Positions 17,610-27,219 of a stretch of 64,000 bases of DNA are shown here, one piece after another. The notes beneath the pieces were generated by a model. It did no database searches. It was not told the DNA's origin and saw only the letters and a program-made list of their open reading frames with translations. The stretch is from Bacillus sp. MUM 116 (GTDB taxonomy: Bacteria > Bacillota > Bacilli > Bacillales > Cytobacillaceae). The stretch's first letter is position 1; each line of letters begins with the position of its first letter. Position numbers and translations under genes: made by a program. Location: contig NZ_MLYR01000016.1 in NCBI RefSeq assembly GCF_001866655.1, positions 1 to 64,000 of the forward strand, read 5' to 3'.

Positions 17610-18719
17610 GTGAGTGAAATTATACATCGTACGAAAACCCGTCCAATCAAAGTCGGAAATTTAACCATTGGCGGAAACAATGAAATCATTATCCAAAGTA
17701 TGACAACAACCAAAACCCATGATGTTGAGGCAACTGTTGCTGAAATTAAACGTCTTGAAGAAGCCGGATGCCAAATTGTCCGGGTTGCTTGTCCGGATGA
17801 GCGTGCTGCTAATGCCATCCCTGAAATTAAAAAAAGAATCAACATTCCCTTAGTTGTGGACATTCATTTTGATTATAAATTGGCTCTAAAGGCAATTGAA
17901 GGCGGAGCAGATAAAATCCGGATTAACCCTGGGAATATTGGTAAACGTGAAAAGGTTGAAGCAGTTGTAAAAGCGGCAAAAGAACGCGGTATTCCAATCC
18001 GTATTGGCGTTAACGCCGGTTCTCTTGAAAAGCGAATTATTGAAAAATATGGCTACCCAACAGCAGATGGTATGGTCGAAAGTGCTCTACATCATATCAA
18101 AATTCTAGAAGATCTAGATTTCCATGACATCATTGTTTCCATGAAAGCATCCGATGTCAATCTAGCAATTGAAGCTTATGAAAAAGCTGCTCGTACTTTT
18201 GATTACCCACTTCACTTAGGAATTACCGAATCGGGAACACTTTTTTCCGGAACCGTGAAAAGTGCAGCCGGACTAGGTGCAATCATCAGCAAAGGTATTG
18301 GAAACACACTTCGTGTATCTTTAAGTGCTGACCCTGTTGAAGAGGTAAAAGTAGCACGGGAGCTTTTAAAAGTATTTGGACTATCCTCTAATGCAGCAAC
18401 GCTTATTTCATGCCCTACATGTGGACGTATTGAAATTGACTTGATCAGTATTGCAAATGAAGTGGAAGAATATATTCAAAACATTAAGGCTCCAATTAAG
18501 GTTTCTGTACTTGGATGTGCTGTCAATGGACCTGGTGAAGCGCGTGAAGCAGATATCGGAATTGCCGGTGCACGTGGAGAAGGCTTGCTATTTAGGAAAG
18601 GTGAAATCGTCCGCAAGGTTCCTGAAGATCAAATGGTTGAGGAATTGAAAAAGGAAATTGACCAAGTAGCAGAAGAATATTTCAGAAAAAAAGCAGAAGA
18701 AGAAAAAGTGACTAAATAA
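17610..18719 (+). CDS. ispG: 4-hydroxy-3-methylbut-2-enyl diphosphate synthase (IspG/GcpE)
   Basis: 369 residues. An N-terminal TIM barrel and a C-terminal iron-sulfur domain carry C268, C271, C303 and E310, the four [4Fe-4S] ligands (SCPTCGR and GCAVNGPGE). It performs the penultimate step of the MEP isoprenoid pathway; IspH, the last step, is encoded at 26238. The start is GTG with AAAGGAG upstream. The long structured leader suggests post-transcriptional control. Confidence 0.97.
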   Translation: MSEIIHRTKTRPIKVGNLTIGGNNEIIIQSMTTTKTHDVEATVAEIKRLEEAGCQIVRVACPDERAANAIPEIKKRINIPLVVDIHFDYKLALKAIEGGADKIRINPGNIGKREKVEAVVKAAKERGIPIRIGVNAGSLEKRIIEKYGYPTADGMVESALHHIKILEDLDFHDIIVSMKASDVNLAIEAYEKAARTFDYPLHLGITESGTLFSGTVKSAAGLGAIISKGIGNTLRVSLSADPVEEVKVARELLKVFGLSSNAATLISCPTCGRIEIDLISIANEVEEYIQNIKAPIKVSVLGCAVNGPGEAREADIGIAGARGEGLLFRKGEIVRKVPEDQMVEELKKEIDQVAEEYFRKKAEEEKVTK

Positions 18720-18724
18720 GAACA

Positions 18725-18831
18725 AAAAGCGCAAGCGCCTTGATCAGCCTGACAAGCATATGTCAAGCCGGCAGTCGGATTGGCTGTAGACCATCGAGGG
18801 GCTAGGTGCTGGGGCTGGACAATTCTCAAAG
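18725..18831. repeat. Dispersed repeat family A, short copy
   Basis: Begins AAAGCGCAAGCGCCTTG and ends GCTGGACAATTCTCAAAG, as in the other copies, but its central part differs and is shorter. It lies between ispG and its terminator. Confidence 0.8.
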
Positions 18832-18861
18832 TCGAATATTATACTTTCATATCTAATTATG

Positions 18862-18892
18862 AAAACCCGGCAGTATCGCTGCCGGGTTTTTG
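18862..18892. terminator. Bidirectional terminator between ispG and yqfX
   Basis: AAAACCCGGCAG pairs with CTGCCGGGTTTT, flanked by T on the plus strand and A on the other side. Confidence 0.9.
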
Positions 18893-18917
18893 TTTGCCCC
18901 TATTACACAGATATTGG

Positions 18918-19289
18918 TTAAAAGAACGGGAGGATAACTATCCCTATAATAAGCGATACGACACCAATCCCGATTGCCCAAGCACCGATACCTGCGGCCC
19001 CTCTTGCTCGAGCAATAAAACCTAACACAATACCTGCTGCACCAAAAAGAATCGGTAATACAAACAGAGATAAAATCGACAGGGCTAATGCAACATACCC
19101 TGTACCTGTTCCCCCTTCAGCCCGGCCTCTGACGTCATCAACTTCTCTTCGACGGGCAACCGGGACAGGAGCGGCAATTTCTGCTGCCGTTTCTTCTCTA
19201 TAGTCTGAAGGGTTATTAGGGATGTCTTGTCCAATGTATGCACTTTCGGTATTTTCACGCACCCCAGTGTCTCTATCTTGGTCTGCCAT
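18918..19289 (-). CDS. yqfX: Small membrane protein, YqfX-like
   Basis: 123 residues. The first 62 are acidic and polar (probably cytosolic), followed by two or three closely spaced glycine- and alanine-rich membrane spans (65-120). GAGGG precedes the ATG. In B. subtilis yqfX is adjacent to ispG (yqfY) in the same arrangement. Function unknown. Confidence 0.75.
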   Translation of the reverse strand: MADQDRDTGVRENTESAYIGQDIPNNPSDYREETAAEIAAPVPVARRREVDDVRGRAEGGTGTGYVALALSILSLFVLPILFGAAGIVLGFIARARGAAGIGAWAIGIGVVSLIIGIVILPFF

Positions 19290-19476
19290 CGTAATCCCTC
19301 ACTTTCAGTTATAGGAGCCTTATTAGTATTTGTCTTCTTTTTCATTTTAATTTGTTAATGTTTGTCTGCATTGGTGTTTTTCTTCAAGTCTTTCAAAAAT
19401 ATTTAACTTTAGAGAAATAACTCTATTTGGTAAAATAAATAAGATACTATTTAGCAATGAAGGTGAAGGCATAAAA

Positions 19477-20079
19477 ATGAGAAAAAAATTTGGCATTGAC
19501 ATTGATGGAACGGTAACATCTCCTTCAGCACTTTTACCATTTATAAATAAAGATTTTGGTTTAAATCTTCATCTATCCGATATTACCCAATACGATTTGA
19601 ACCCTTTCGTTAATGTACCTGAAAAAGAATTTTCAAAATGGTTTAGTGAAAACGAACCAATTATCTATGAGAGGTCACCACTTGCAAAAGGGGCAGATGA
19701 TATTTTAAATACATGGAAAGACCGGCATAAACTGTATTTTATCAGCGCCCGCGGCCCTCATTTGCTTGAGAATACAAAAAAATGGTTTAGAAAAAAAGGC
19801 TTAACCTACCATAATATTGATTTAATTGGATCACATGATAAAGTTGAAACAGTAAAAAAACATATGGTTGACATTTTCTTCGAGGATAAGCATGATAATG
19901 CCGTGATGATTCACGAGGAATGTTCTATCCCGGTTATTTTGTTTAATACTCCCTATAATCAAGACCCTATTCCTCAGGGTGTGATCAGAGTAAACGATTG
20001 GTACGAAGCTTATAGTTGGGTTGAGAATTGGTTAAGAACAACTGCAGACGAAAAAATTCCTTTCCTCACTAAAGGATAG
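19477..20079 (+). CDS. yqfW: HAD-family nucleotidase-like phosphatase, YqfW-like
   Basis: 200 residues. HAD motif I is DIDGTVT (residues 8-14) with nucleophile D8 and acid D10; motif II-like ISARG follows, then a DIFFEDKHDNA motif. This pattern fits the 5'(3')-deoxyribonucleotidase branch of the NT5C family, small cytosolic nucleotidases. Position between ispG/yqfX and zur matches B. subtilis yqfW. Substrate not determined. Confidence 0.8.
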   Translation: MRKKFGIDIDGTVTSPSALLPFINKDFGLNLHLSDITQYDLNPFVNVPEKEFSKWFSENEPIIYERSPLAKGADDILNTWKDRHKLYFISARGPHLLENTKKWFRKKGLTYHNIDLIGSHDKVETVKKHMVDIFFEDKHDNAVMIHEECSIPVILFNTPYNQDPIPQGVIRVNDWYEAYSWVENWLRTTADEKIPFLTKG

Positions 20080-20116
20080 AAAAAACAGCTTGCCATCAGA
20101 CAAGCTGTTTTTTTTA
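20080..20116. terminator. Bidirectional terminator between yqfW and zur
   Basis: AAACAGCTTG pairs with CAAGCTGTTT, with an A-run before and a T-run after. Confidence 0.9.
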
Positions 20117-20131
20117 AAACGTAATTACTTC

Positions 20132-20545
20132 TTAGTGTGTACATTCCGGGCAGCGGCCATAAATTTCAAATTTATGGCCTGAGATATCATAGCCGGCTAA
20201 ATCTTCACCTAATTCATTCATTGGACAAGTTTCAATCTCTTTTGTTTTTCCGCAGTCAAGGCAGATAAAGTGATGGTGATGACTATGATGCGAACAAGTG
20301 AAACGGAAATGCTTTTCCCCAGACAATTCGGTCATTTCCAAAATTCCCATTTTGACAAATAAAGAAAGGTTGCGGTAGATGGTATCAAAACTTAATCCAG
20401 GATACCCTTCTTTTAATTGGTCCAAAACATCCTTGGCGGTTAAATATTTATTACTATCCGCAAACAGTTGCAGCATTTCTTCGCGTTTCCCTGTGTGCTT
20501 AAACCCTTTTTCCTTTAAATATTGTATTGCCTCATTAACGTTCAT
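20132..20545 (-). CDS. zur: Zinc uptake regulator Zur (Fur family)
   Basis: 137 residues: an N-terminal winged helix (recognition helix near [13 protein letters not shown], 51-63) and a dimerisation domain. The structural zinc site is C95/C98 and C132/C135, and a His-rich HHSHHHH run precedes it. The HHHF and CLDCG pattern and linkage to a zinc ABC transporter identify Zur rather than Fur or PerR. AGAGGTG before the ATG MNVNEAI decides the start. With zinc it would repress znuC-znuB-zur. Confidence 0.92.
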   Translation of the reverse strand: MNVNEAIQYLKEKGFKHTGKREEMLQLFADSNKYLTAKDVLDQLKEGYPGLSFDTIYRNLSLFVKMGILEMTELSGEKHFRFTCSHHSHHHHFICLDCGKTKEIETCPMNELGEDLAGYDISGHKFEIYGRCPECTH

Positions 20546-20556
20546 GTCATTCACCT

Positions 20557-21402
20557 CTATTGCACCTGTTTATGGACTGTCATTTTTTTTAAAAAAATAG
20601 CAAATATTAAAATGAGAACTGCAATCATAACAATCGTTCCACCTGGTGCCAAATCTAAATAATAGGCAGTAAAAAGTCCACCCATTACAGCAATTTCCCC
20701 AAAGACCACTGATAAAAAAATTGTCTGTTTAAACCCTTTGGCAATCCGGATACTTGCGGCAACTGGCAAAGTCATTAACGAAGAAACCAAAAGAATTCCG
20801 ACAATCCGCATGGAAGCCGCTATAACAAGAGCAACCATTATAATAAAAATAAAGTGAATACTTTTAGCCGCAATTCCCGATGCCTTTGCATGCTCCTCAT
20901 CAAATGATAGTAAAAACAGTTCTTTATACAATAAAATTATCGCAAAAACGACAAGAAGACTAATGATAAAAATAACCCATAAATCTGTCCTGCTAACGGC
21001 CGAAACACTGCCAAACAAATAACTAAACAAATCAGTATTAAATCCATTGGCAAGTGAAATAAAAATAACCCCAAGCCCGATACCGCTCGAAAGTATAATC
21101 GGAATTGCCAATTCTTGATAATGTTTATAAACTCCCCTTAGCTTTTCAATAAATAAGGAGCCTCCTACCGAAAACGCCATCCCCAAATAGAGTGGATTTA
21201 ACCCGGCGAACACCGTAAAATATTTTTCAATCAATAGGCTTGCTGCAATCCCGGCCAGCGTGACATGGCTTAAGGCATCCGCAATTAACGAAAGTCTTCT
21301 GACGACAATAAATACACCCAGCAGTGGGGCAAGAAAGCCAATCAAAATCCCGGTTAAAAAAGCATTTTGTAAAAATTCATAATGAAAAATTCCTTGTATC
21401 AC
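20557..21402 (-). CDS. znuB: Zinc ABC transporter permease
   Basis: 281 residues with about eight membrane spans, ABC-3 family. The [21 protein letters not shown] block is typical of ZnuB/AdcB metal permeases. The start is GTG, overlapping the ATPase stop as GTGA, so translation is coupled. B. subtilis names the pair adcC-adcB. The substrate-binding lipoprotein gene is not in this window. Confidence 0.92.
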   Translation of the reverse strand: MIQGIFHYEFLQNAFLTGILIGFLAPLLGVFIVVRRLSLIADALSHVTLAGIAASLLIEKYFTVFAGLNPLYLGMAFSVGGSLFIEKLRGVYKHYQELAIPIILSSGIGLGVIFISLANGFNTDLFSYLFGSVSAVSRTDLWVIFIISLLVVFAIILLYKELFLLSFDEEHAKASGIAAKSIHFIFIIMVALVIAASMRIVGILLVSSLMTLPVAASIRIAKGFKQTIFLSVVFGEIAVMGGLFTAYYLDLAPGGTIVMIAVLILIFAIFLKKMTVHKQVQ

Positions 21403-22172
21403 TTTGTCACACCTCCGTGTTCATGTTGATGCGACAGCATATGAACATCATGCCCGTAAAAATCCGAGATTTCTTCTGTTCTAAACCTCTCAAACTCCTC
21501 CGTATTTCCATGAAAATGCATATGTTTATTAAGGCAGGCAACATGTGTCACCTTTTCTGAGATTGTGCCGATATCATGCGTAACTAATAAAAGGGTAATT
21601 CCGCGCTTTTTATTTAAATCTCCAAGCATTTGATAAAACGAATTTACGTTTTGAGCGTCAACCCCAACAGTTGGCTCATCGAGGATCAGAAGCTTCGGTT
21701 CGCTGACTAGAGCACGAGCGATAAATACCCGCTGCTGCTGCCCGCCCGACAGCTCGCCAATATTCCGCCTGCTAAACTTCTCCATTCCGACTGCTTCAAG
21801 TGCTTCCATTACCTTTTGAGAATGCTCTTTCTTGAAAAAACGAAACATGCCAATTTTTTTTGTTAGGCCGCTGGAGACCACTTCAAATACTGTTGCCGGA
21901 AATCCGGTATTAAACGAATTGGCCTTTTGGGAAACATATCCGATTTTTTGCCAATCCTTAAATTTACTTAGCTCCTGATTGAATAAATAAATTTCTCCTT
22001 TTTGTTGTTTCAAAAGGCCAAGGATAAGTTTTAGAAGCGTGGATTTTCCAGATCCATTTGGTCCGACAATTGCCAAAAAAGAACCATCCGGAATTGAAAG
22101 ATTTATGTCCTCGAGGACCGTATCCTTTTCATATCGATAAAAAAGATGCTTGATTTCAATAATTGATTGCAT
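21399..22172 (-). CDS. znuC: Zinc ABC transporter ATP-binding protein
   Basis: 257 residues. Walker A GPNGSGKST (37-45), signature LSGGQ (141-145), Walker B LLILDEPTVG and VTHD are intact. The last residues are His-rich (HDVHMLSHQHEHGG), common in zinc transport ATPases. The ATG MQSIIEIK is chosen because the upstream GTG lies in the ribosome site. First gene of znuC-znuB-zur, with a promoter and a Zur-like box upstream. Confidence 0.92.
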   Translation of the reverse strand: MQSIIEIKHLFYRYEKDTVLEDINLSIPDGSFLAIVGPNGSGKSTLLKLILGLLKQQKGEIYLFNQELSKFKDWQKIGYVSQKANSFNTGFPATVFEVVSSGLTKKIGMFRFFKKEHSQKVMEALEAVGMEKFSRRNIGELSGGQQQRVFIARALVSEPKLLILDEPTVGVDAQNVNSFYQMLGDLNKKRGITLLLVTHDIGTISEKVTHVACLNKHMHFHGNTEEFERFRTEEISDFYGHDVHMLSHQHEHGGVTK

Positions 22173-22193
22173 ATGATAAACTCTCACCTTTAA

Positions 22194-22253
22194 TTTTAAG
22201 AATCATTCCGATTTAACTTTATGTAGTATACAATAGGGTTTTCATTATGTAAA
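22194..22253 (-). promoter_or_regulatory. znuC promoter with Zur-like operator
   Basis: TTTACA (22248-22253) and TATACT (22225-22230) are 17 bases apart on the minus strand. Just downstream, 22194-22214 reads AAATCGGAATGATT then a degenerate right arm. The B. subtilis Zur box has AAATCGTAAT then ATTACGATTT, so the left half matches 9 of 10. Placement over the transcript start fits repression. Confidence 0.7.
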
Positions 22254-22340
22254 GTGATTCAAACTAAGCCCAAAAAAATCTTCTGGGATAAGTCACACTC
22301 TTACTTCTTTCTCATACATTAGGATGGAGGAGTGATGAGG

Positions 22341-22598
22341 ATGAGGATATTTGAAAACATCATCAATCATAAAATAAATACTATAACTGCAGAAGAATTA
22401 TTAAAGTATGCCAATCAATTTAATATTTCAGTAAATCGAATCCAAGCGAAAAAAATCTCCCAATACTTACGAGGAAAAAATATTAATATTTTTGATGACC
22501 GCGAACGTTCAGCTTTAATAAAAGAAATTGCCAAAGCTGCGGGTCCTGATACAGCACGCGAAGTAAATAAACTATTTATGCAATTAACCAAAAGCTGA
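22341..22598 (+). CDS. yqfT: DUF2624 protein, YqfT-like
   Basis: 85 residues, all-helical in appearance, polar, with NIINHKINTITAEELL and QAKKISQYLRG motifs of DUF2624. B. subtilis yqfT has the same position between the zinc transporter and nfo. GGAGG lies about 8 bases before the chosen ATG MRIFENI; earlier GTG and ATG codons lie closer to the ribosome site. Function unknown. Confidence 0.78.
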   Translation: MRIFENIINHKINTITAEELLKYANQFNISVNRIQAKKISQYLRGKNINIFDDRERSALIKEIAKAAGPDTAREVNKLFMQLTKS

Positions 22599-22601
22599 AA
22601 C

Positions 22602-22757
22602 GAAAAGCGGAAGCGCCTTGGTCAGCCCCGACATGGCTTTAGGTCCTGGTGGTGAAGTCGTTCTTTGACTTCATCGGCAGGACCGAAGCAACCTAGGAAA
22701 AAAGCAGTTCATTTTTTCCCTCGAGGGGCTAGGCGCTGGGGCTGGACAATTCTCAAA
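22602..22757. repeat. Dispersed repeat family A, full copy
   Basis: Opens GAAAAGCGGAAGCGCCTTGG and ends GGCTGGACAATTCTCAAA. Internally GGTCCTGG and GTGAAGTC fold back on GACTTCAT and CAGGACC. About 85-90 percent matched by eye to 44171-44326. It begins four bases after the yqfT stop. Confidence 0.85.
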
Positions 22758-22782
22758 TTCGAAAATCCCTATCATTTAACCC

Positions 22783-22813
22783 AAAAAAAGCTGTGCTTGC
22801 TGCACAGCTTTTT
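22783..22813. terminator. Bidirectional terminator between yqfT and nfo
   Basis: AAAGCTGTGC pairs with GCACAGCTTT, with A and T runs on either side. Confidence 0.9.
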
Positions 22814-22814
22814 C

Positions 22815-23708
22815 TTATGATTGCATGATGTCATCCAAAAGATTTTCATTGAACTTTTGTTCCCTAAACATGTCAATTTCAAACTTATATGGAGACTTTT
22901 TGTTATTTTTATCTTCACCGACAAATGGCGTTTCTAAAATTTTTGGAATATCGGTAAGCTGTGGATGATGAACAATATAGTTCAATGCATTAAATCCAAT
23001 ATGTCCAAATCCAATGTTCTCATGACGGTCTTTCCTCATCCCGACAGCATTTTTACTGTCATTAATATGAAGAACCTTTAGGCGGTCAATTCCAATTTTT
23101 TTATCAAAATCATTTAATACACCATCAAAATCTTCGACAATATTATAGCCGGAGTCATGAGTATGGCAGGTATCAAAACAAACGGAAAGCTTGTCGCTAT
23201 AGGTAACCCCGTCGATGATCATGGCCAACTCCTCGAATGATTTCCCGCATTCCGAGCCTTTCCCTGCCATCGTTTCCAAAGCAATTTGCACGGTTTCTTT
23301 TCCAGTTAACACTTCATTTAAACCTTCGATAATTTTTTTTATACCTGCTTCTGCCCCTTCACCGACATGTGCACCGGGATGGAGGACGATTTGCTTTGCA
23401 CCGATCGCTTCTGTTCGTTCAATTTCCGAACGAAGAAATCTCACGCCTAATTCATAGGTATCCGGATTGGTTGTATTCCCAATATTAATAATATAGGGTG
23501 CATGAACAACGATTTCAGCTATACCGTTTTCTTCCATATGTCTTCTTCCAGCTTCAATGTTTAAGTCTTCAATTTTTTTTCTTCTCGTATTTTGCGGTGC
23601 TCCTGTATAAATCATAAATGTATTTGCACCATAAGACACTGCTTCCTCGCTTGCAGCCAAAAGCATTTTCTTTCCACTCATTGAAACATGCGACCCAATT
23701 TTCAGCAT
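22815..23708 (-). CDS. nfo: Endonuclease IV (AP endonuclease)
   Basis: 297 residues, TIM-barrel AP endonuclease 2 family. Zinc-ligand motifs are visible: [42 protein letters not shown] and ETPF. It cuts DNA at abasic sites in base excision repair. AGAGGAAAGGA before the [11 protein letters not shown] favours that start. B. subtilis nfo (yqfS) also lies beside cshB and acts in spores. Confidence 0.96.
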   Translation of the reverse strand: MLKIGSHVSMSGKKMLLAASEEAVSYGANTFMIYTGAPQNTRRKKIEDLNIEAGRRHMEENGIAEIVVHAPYIINIGNTTNPDTYELGVRFLRSEIERTEAIGAKQIVLHPGAHVGEGAEAGIKKIIEGLNEVLTGKETVQIALETMAGKGSECGKSFEELAMIIDGVTYSDKLSVCFDTCHTHDSGYNIVEDFDGVLNDFDKKIGIDRLKVLHINDSKNAVGMRKDRHENIGFGHIGFNALNYIVHHPQLTDIPKILETPFVGEDKNNKKSPYKFEIDMFREQKFNENLLDDIMQS

Positions 23709-23730
23709 TCCTTTCCTCTCCATTCACCGG

Positions 23731-25047
23731 TTATTTTTTTCTCTGATTTAATTTTCGTTGGCGTTTTTTAATTTTATCCATTTCCCATTGCATTTTCTTT
23801 TTATATCCTGGTTTTACTTTTTGTGGCTTCTTGATCATTGATTTGGCAATTTTATCTGCCTCATCCTCTTGCTTCACCCTCGTTTTTCTTCTGTTCCGGT
23901 CCTCTAATTCAACAAATTCATCATTTTTAATATCCACGTATTTAAATTGAATTCCCATTTTCTCTAAACGAATTAAGGCATCTTCATCGGAAAGATCATA
24001 AATGGTGAGAGCAATTCCGGAATTTCCAGCTCGAGCCGTTCTTCCCACCCGGTGGATATAAAAATCTAAATCTGTCGGCAGTTCATAGTTTATGACATGG
24101 CTAACCCCTTCGATATCAATACCTCTTGCAGCTAAATCAGTGGCAACAATATATTGGAATTCCAAGTCCTGAATCTGCTTCATCATTTTCTTGCGCTCAC
24201 GCGGATTTAGATCGCCATGAACCCTCCCGACTTTTAACCCTTTCTCCGTTAAAAAGCCAGCGACCTCTTCTGCCATTTTTTTTGTGTTGGTAAAAACAAT
24301 GGCCAAAAATGGGTTAAAGGTAAGTAAGGCATCATGTACAAGTTGTTTTTTATTTCGATGCCTTGAGGGCATGAGCAAATGCTGTAAATTAACTGCTGCC
24401 CTTTGTTTTGAATCAATTTGAATAACCTTTGGATTTTCCATATATTTTTTTAGGAACGGTTTCAGCTTCTCAGGAATCGTTGCTGAAAATACGAGCATCT
24501 GCAAACTTTCAGGCATTTTCGCTGCAACCTGATCCAAATCTTCAATGAACCCCATATCGAGCATCATATCTGCTTCATCAACCACTAGAACATCGGCTGT
24601 ATGAATAAATAGGGCTTGTTCAAGCATGAGATCCTTGATTCTTCCCGGTGTCCCGACAACAATATGGGGCTGCACCTTTAATTTATCAATTGTCCGCTGC
24701 TTGTCCGTCCCACCGATATAGCATCTTGTCATTATCGATTGATCAGGGCTGCAATGCTCAGTGATTTTTAAGATTTGATGGTAAATCTGCGAAGCCAGTT
24801 CCCTAGTTGGTGCCGTAATGACTGCTTGCACCTGTTGAATCTCAGGTTTTATTTTTTCAAGAATTGGCAATATGAAAGCATGTGTTTTACCAGTTCCGGT
24901 TTGAGACTGGCCAATGGCATTTTCCGCTTTTAATACCAGCGGAATCATCTTTTCTTGAATTTCTGTTGGCTGATAAAAGCCAAGATGATTTAATGCATCT
25001 ATCAAAAAAGGTTGAAATTTAAAACGTTCAAATTGGTTATGCTTCAT
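23731..25047 (-). CDS. cshB: DEAD-box RNA helicase
   Basis: 438 residues. Motif I GQSQTGTGKT (46-55), PTRELASQ, VDEAD (156-160), SAT (188-190) and HRVGRTARAG are all present, with a basic C-terminal tail (KMQWEMDKIKKRQRKLNQRKK-like) that would bind RNA. It unwinds structured RNA, probably at low temperature. Position between nfo and vrrA matches B. subtilis cshB (yqfR). The 250 bases upstream (25048-25300) form a divergent promoter region with no strong element recognised. Confidence 0.93.
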   Translation of the reverse strand: MKHNQFERFKFQPFLIDALNHLGFYQPTEIQEKMIPLVLKAENAIGQSQTGTGKTHAFILPILEKIKPEIQQVQAVITAPTRELASQIYHQILKITEHCSPDQSIMTRCYIGGTDKQRTIDKLKVQPHIVVGTPGRIKDLMLEQALFIHTADVLVVDEADMMLDMGFIEDLDQVAAKMPESLQMLVFSATIPEKLKPFLKKYMENPKVIQIDSKQRAAVNLQHLLMPSRHRNKKQLVHDALLTFNPFLAIVFTNTKKMAEEVAGFLTEKGLKVGRVHGDLNPRERKKMMKQIQDLEFQYIVATDLAARGIDIEGVSHVINYELPTDLDFYIHRVGRTARAGNSGIALTIYDLSDEDALIRLEKMGIQFKYVDIKNDEFVELEDRNRRKTRVKQEDEADKIAKSMIKKPQKVKPGYKKKMQWEMDKIKKRQRKLNQRKK

Positions 25048-25300
25048 TTAATTACTCCTCATAAAAAATAATTTAGGATTTGTTTTCTTGCTTTTACAAG
25101 AGTTTCCTCATTTCTTTCCATCATGCAATTATAGTAAATTTTAATCCAAAACTCCAGCAATCTTTTTCCTACTAACATCATTTACCTTTATACACTTTTT
25201 AAATCAGAAAATTTCCTTTGTCCTGTGCATTAGACCTAAACCAAAATTGGTTATATGCATATTTTAATGCATGAAGACGTATTTGAGGGGAGGTATAGAG

Positions 25301-26107
25301 ATGCAGCCAGGACCTATGAACGGAATGCAAGGGGGAATGGGCCCCCGAATGATGGGAACCGGTGGAAATCCATTTGGCAGCGCTGGTCCAATGATGAATT
25401 CGTTTAGCGGTAGAAACCCAATGGCAGGAGCAGGAATGAATATGTTTGGCGGAAGAAATCCAATGGCAGGAGCAGGCGGTATGTTCGGCGGAAGAAATCC
25501 AATGGCAGGAACAGGAGGTATGTTCGGCGGCGGGAATCAAATGATGGGTGGAGCCGGTCAAATGGGAAGAGGCGGAGGCGGCTTGCTTTCAAGGATATTA
25601 GGAAGGGGAAATCCAGCAGGCGGAATGGGTGGACTAGGTAATGCCATGCAGGGAGCCGGTAGAGCAGCTTCCGGTGGTGGTGGAGGTCTTCTTCAGTCCT
25701 TAAGCAATCCTGGTGGGATTAGCGGCTTATTAAATAATACCCAACAAGTGTTAAAAACGGCTCAAACCATTGGACCAATGATCCAACAGTATGGCCCTAT
25801 CGTCAAAAATCTTCCGGCGATGTGGAAATTATACAGGGGTTTAAAAAATGCCCCTGACAGCACGGAAGATTCATCAAAAGCTGATGAAAGCAAAGATAAT
25901 AAAGCAGCAGTGAAAGATGAATCGAGTTCAAGAACTACATCCAGTATTTCTTCTGGAAGTAAAAAGCGAACACATAAAAAGCAGCAGACATCTAGTAAGC
26001 ATTCAAGCAGCCATAAATCGGGACAAAAGCAAACATCACAGAAACAGTCAAGCCGGCCAGAATCAAGACGGCAGAAAGGGACTTCAGTCCCAAAACTTTA
26101 TATTTAA
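25301..26107 (+). CDS. yqfQ: VrrA/YqfQ-like low-complexity protein
   Basis: 268 residues. Residues 1-110 are Gly/Met/Asn-rich with a repeated GGRNPMAGAGG unit; the middle (about 130-185) has a conserved helical part (QQVLKTAQTIGPMIQQYGP); the tail is Lys/Ser/Gln-rich and basic. This matches the VrrA/YqfQ family, known from Bacillus anthracis for its variable repeat. GGGGAGG precedes the chosen ATG. It is divergent from cshB and upstream of ispH. Function unknown; a spore-associated role is sometimes proposed for the family. Confidence 0.82.
   Translation: MQPGPMNGMQGGMGPRMMGTGGNPFGSAGPMMNSFSGRNPMAGAGMNMFGGRNPMAGAGGMFGGRNPMAGTGGMFGGGNQMMGGAGQMGRGGGGLLSRILGRGNPAGGMGGLGNAMQGAGRAASGGGGGLLQSLSNPGGISGLLNNTQQVLKTAQTIGPMIQQYGPIVKNLPAMWKLYRGLKNAPDSTEDSSKADESKDNKAAVKDESSSRTTSSISSGSKKRTHKKQQTSSKHSSSHKSGQKQTSQKQSSRPESRRQKGTSVPKLYI
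25406..25525 (+). repeat. Minisatellite inside yqfQ
   Basis: Three tandem units of 42, 39 and 39 bases encode SGRNPMAGAGMNMF, GGRNPMAGAGGMF and GGRNPMAGTGGMF. The last two (25448-25486, 25487-25525) differ at only a few bases. A diverged fourth unit follows. All units keep the frame. Confidence 0.85.
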
Positions 26108-26111
26108 ATCT

Positions 26112-26145
26112 GGAATGCTGGGAACAGCATTCTTTTAATTTTTTA
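26112..26145 (+). terminator. Intrinsic terminator after yqfQ
   Basis: GGAATGCTG pairs with CAGCATTC, followed by TTTTAATTTTTT. Confidence 0.88.
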
Positions 26146-26237
26146 GAGAAAAAATGTATCTTTGTTTTATTTCTATTAGTTTTATATAATAAATACATAG
26201 ATTTTGAACTTCATGATCTTTTGGGAGGACTTTATAT

Positions 26238-27179
26238 ATGCAAATTATAAAAATATCACCACGAGGTTATTGTTACGGTGTTGTCGATGCCATGGTCATT
26301 GCCAGAAATGCCGCATTAGACAAAACATTACCACGCCCAATCTACATCTTGGGAATGATTGTTCATAATAAACATGTTACCGATGCATTTGCAGAAGAAG
26401 GAATCATTACACTTGATGGGAAAAATCGCAAAGATATCCTTAATAAAGTTGAATCGGGTACAGTTATCTTTACAGCTCACGGTATTTCTCCAGAAGTTCG
26501 GCAGCTTGCTAAAGAGAAAGGGCTTGTTACCATTGATGCTACATGCCCTGATGTAACCAGAACCCATGATTTAATACATGAAAAGACACAACAAGGATAT
26601 CAAACCATTTATATCGGGAAAAAAGGACATCCTGAGCCGGAAGGTGCTGTGGGTGTTGCACCAGGACTTGTTCACTTAGTGCAGACTCCAGAAGATGTTG
26701 AAGCATTAAACATTGATTGCGATAAACTCATTGTGACAAACCAGACTACTATGAGTCAATGGGATGTCACAGATACCATGAAGAAAGTTCAGGAAAAGTA
26801 TCCGAATGTGGAAGTCCATAATGAAATTTGTCATGCTACACAAATCCGCCAGGAGGCAGTGGCTGGTCAAGCTGGCGAAGCCGATGTAACAATTGTAGTC
26901 GGAGATCCAAAAAGTAATAATTCCAATCGTCTTGCACAGGTATCAGAAGATATAGCCGGAACAAAGGCCTATCGAATTGCTGATATTTCAGAATTAGATA
27001 TTGACTGGATTAAGGGTGCGAAAACGGTCGCCGTAACAGCGGGTGCTTCCACGCCGACTCCTATCACCAAAGAGGTGATTAGTTTCCTTGAACAATTTGA
27101 TCCAAATAATGAAACTACATGGGAGCGAAGAAAAAACGTTCCATTAAACAAAATCCTCCCAAAAGTGAAAAGAGATTAA
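26238..27179 (+). CDS. ispH: 4-hydroxy-3-methylbut-2-enyl diphosphate reductase (IspH)
   Basis: 313 residues. The iron-sulfur ligands C12, C103 and C198 are present (RGYCYGV, ATCPDV, EICHATQ), with conserved histidines H43 and H81. It makes IPP and DMAPP in the last MEP-pathway step, pairing functionally with IspG. TTGGGAGG precedes the ATG. The enzyme is oxygen-sensitive and cytosolic. Confidence 0.97.
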   Translation: MQIIKISPRGYCYGVVDAMVIARNAALDKTLPRPIYILGMIVHNKHVTDAFAEEGIITLDGKNRKDILNKVESGTVIFTAHGISPEVRQLAKEKGLVTIDATCPDVTRTHDLIHEKTQQGYQTIYIGKKGHPEPEGAVGVAPGLVHLVQTPEDVEALNIDCDKLIVTNQTTMSQWDVTDTMKKVQEKYPNVEVHNEICHATQIRQEAVAGQAGEADVTIVVGDPKSNNSNRLAQVSEDIAGTKAYRIADISELDIDWIKGAKTVAVTAGASTPTPITKEVISFLEQFDPNNETTWERRKNVPLNKILPKVKRD

Positions 27180-27183
27180 CAGA

Positions 27184-27219
27184 AAAACCGGTCATTTTTT
27201 TAATGACCGGTTCTTTTTT
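27184..27219. terminator. Bidirectional terminator between ispH and yqfO
   Basis: AACCGGTCATT pairs with AATGACCGGTT and is followed by CTTTTTT on the plus strand. Confidence 0.9.

Noticed and set aside
25406-25525. Possible CRISPR array
   Set aside because: The units are tandem and in frame inside a coding gene, with no unique spacers and no cas genes nearby.
25199-25561. 120-codon minus-strand frame with His/Ser/Cys repeats
   Set aside because: The repeats are only the reverse reading of the Gly/Met/Asn repeats of yqfQ; no ribosome site or conservation signal.
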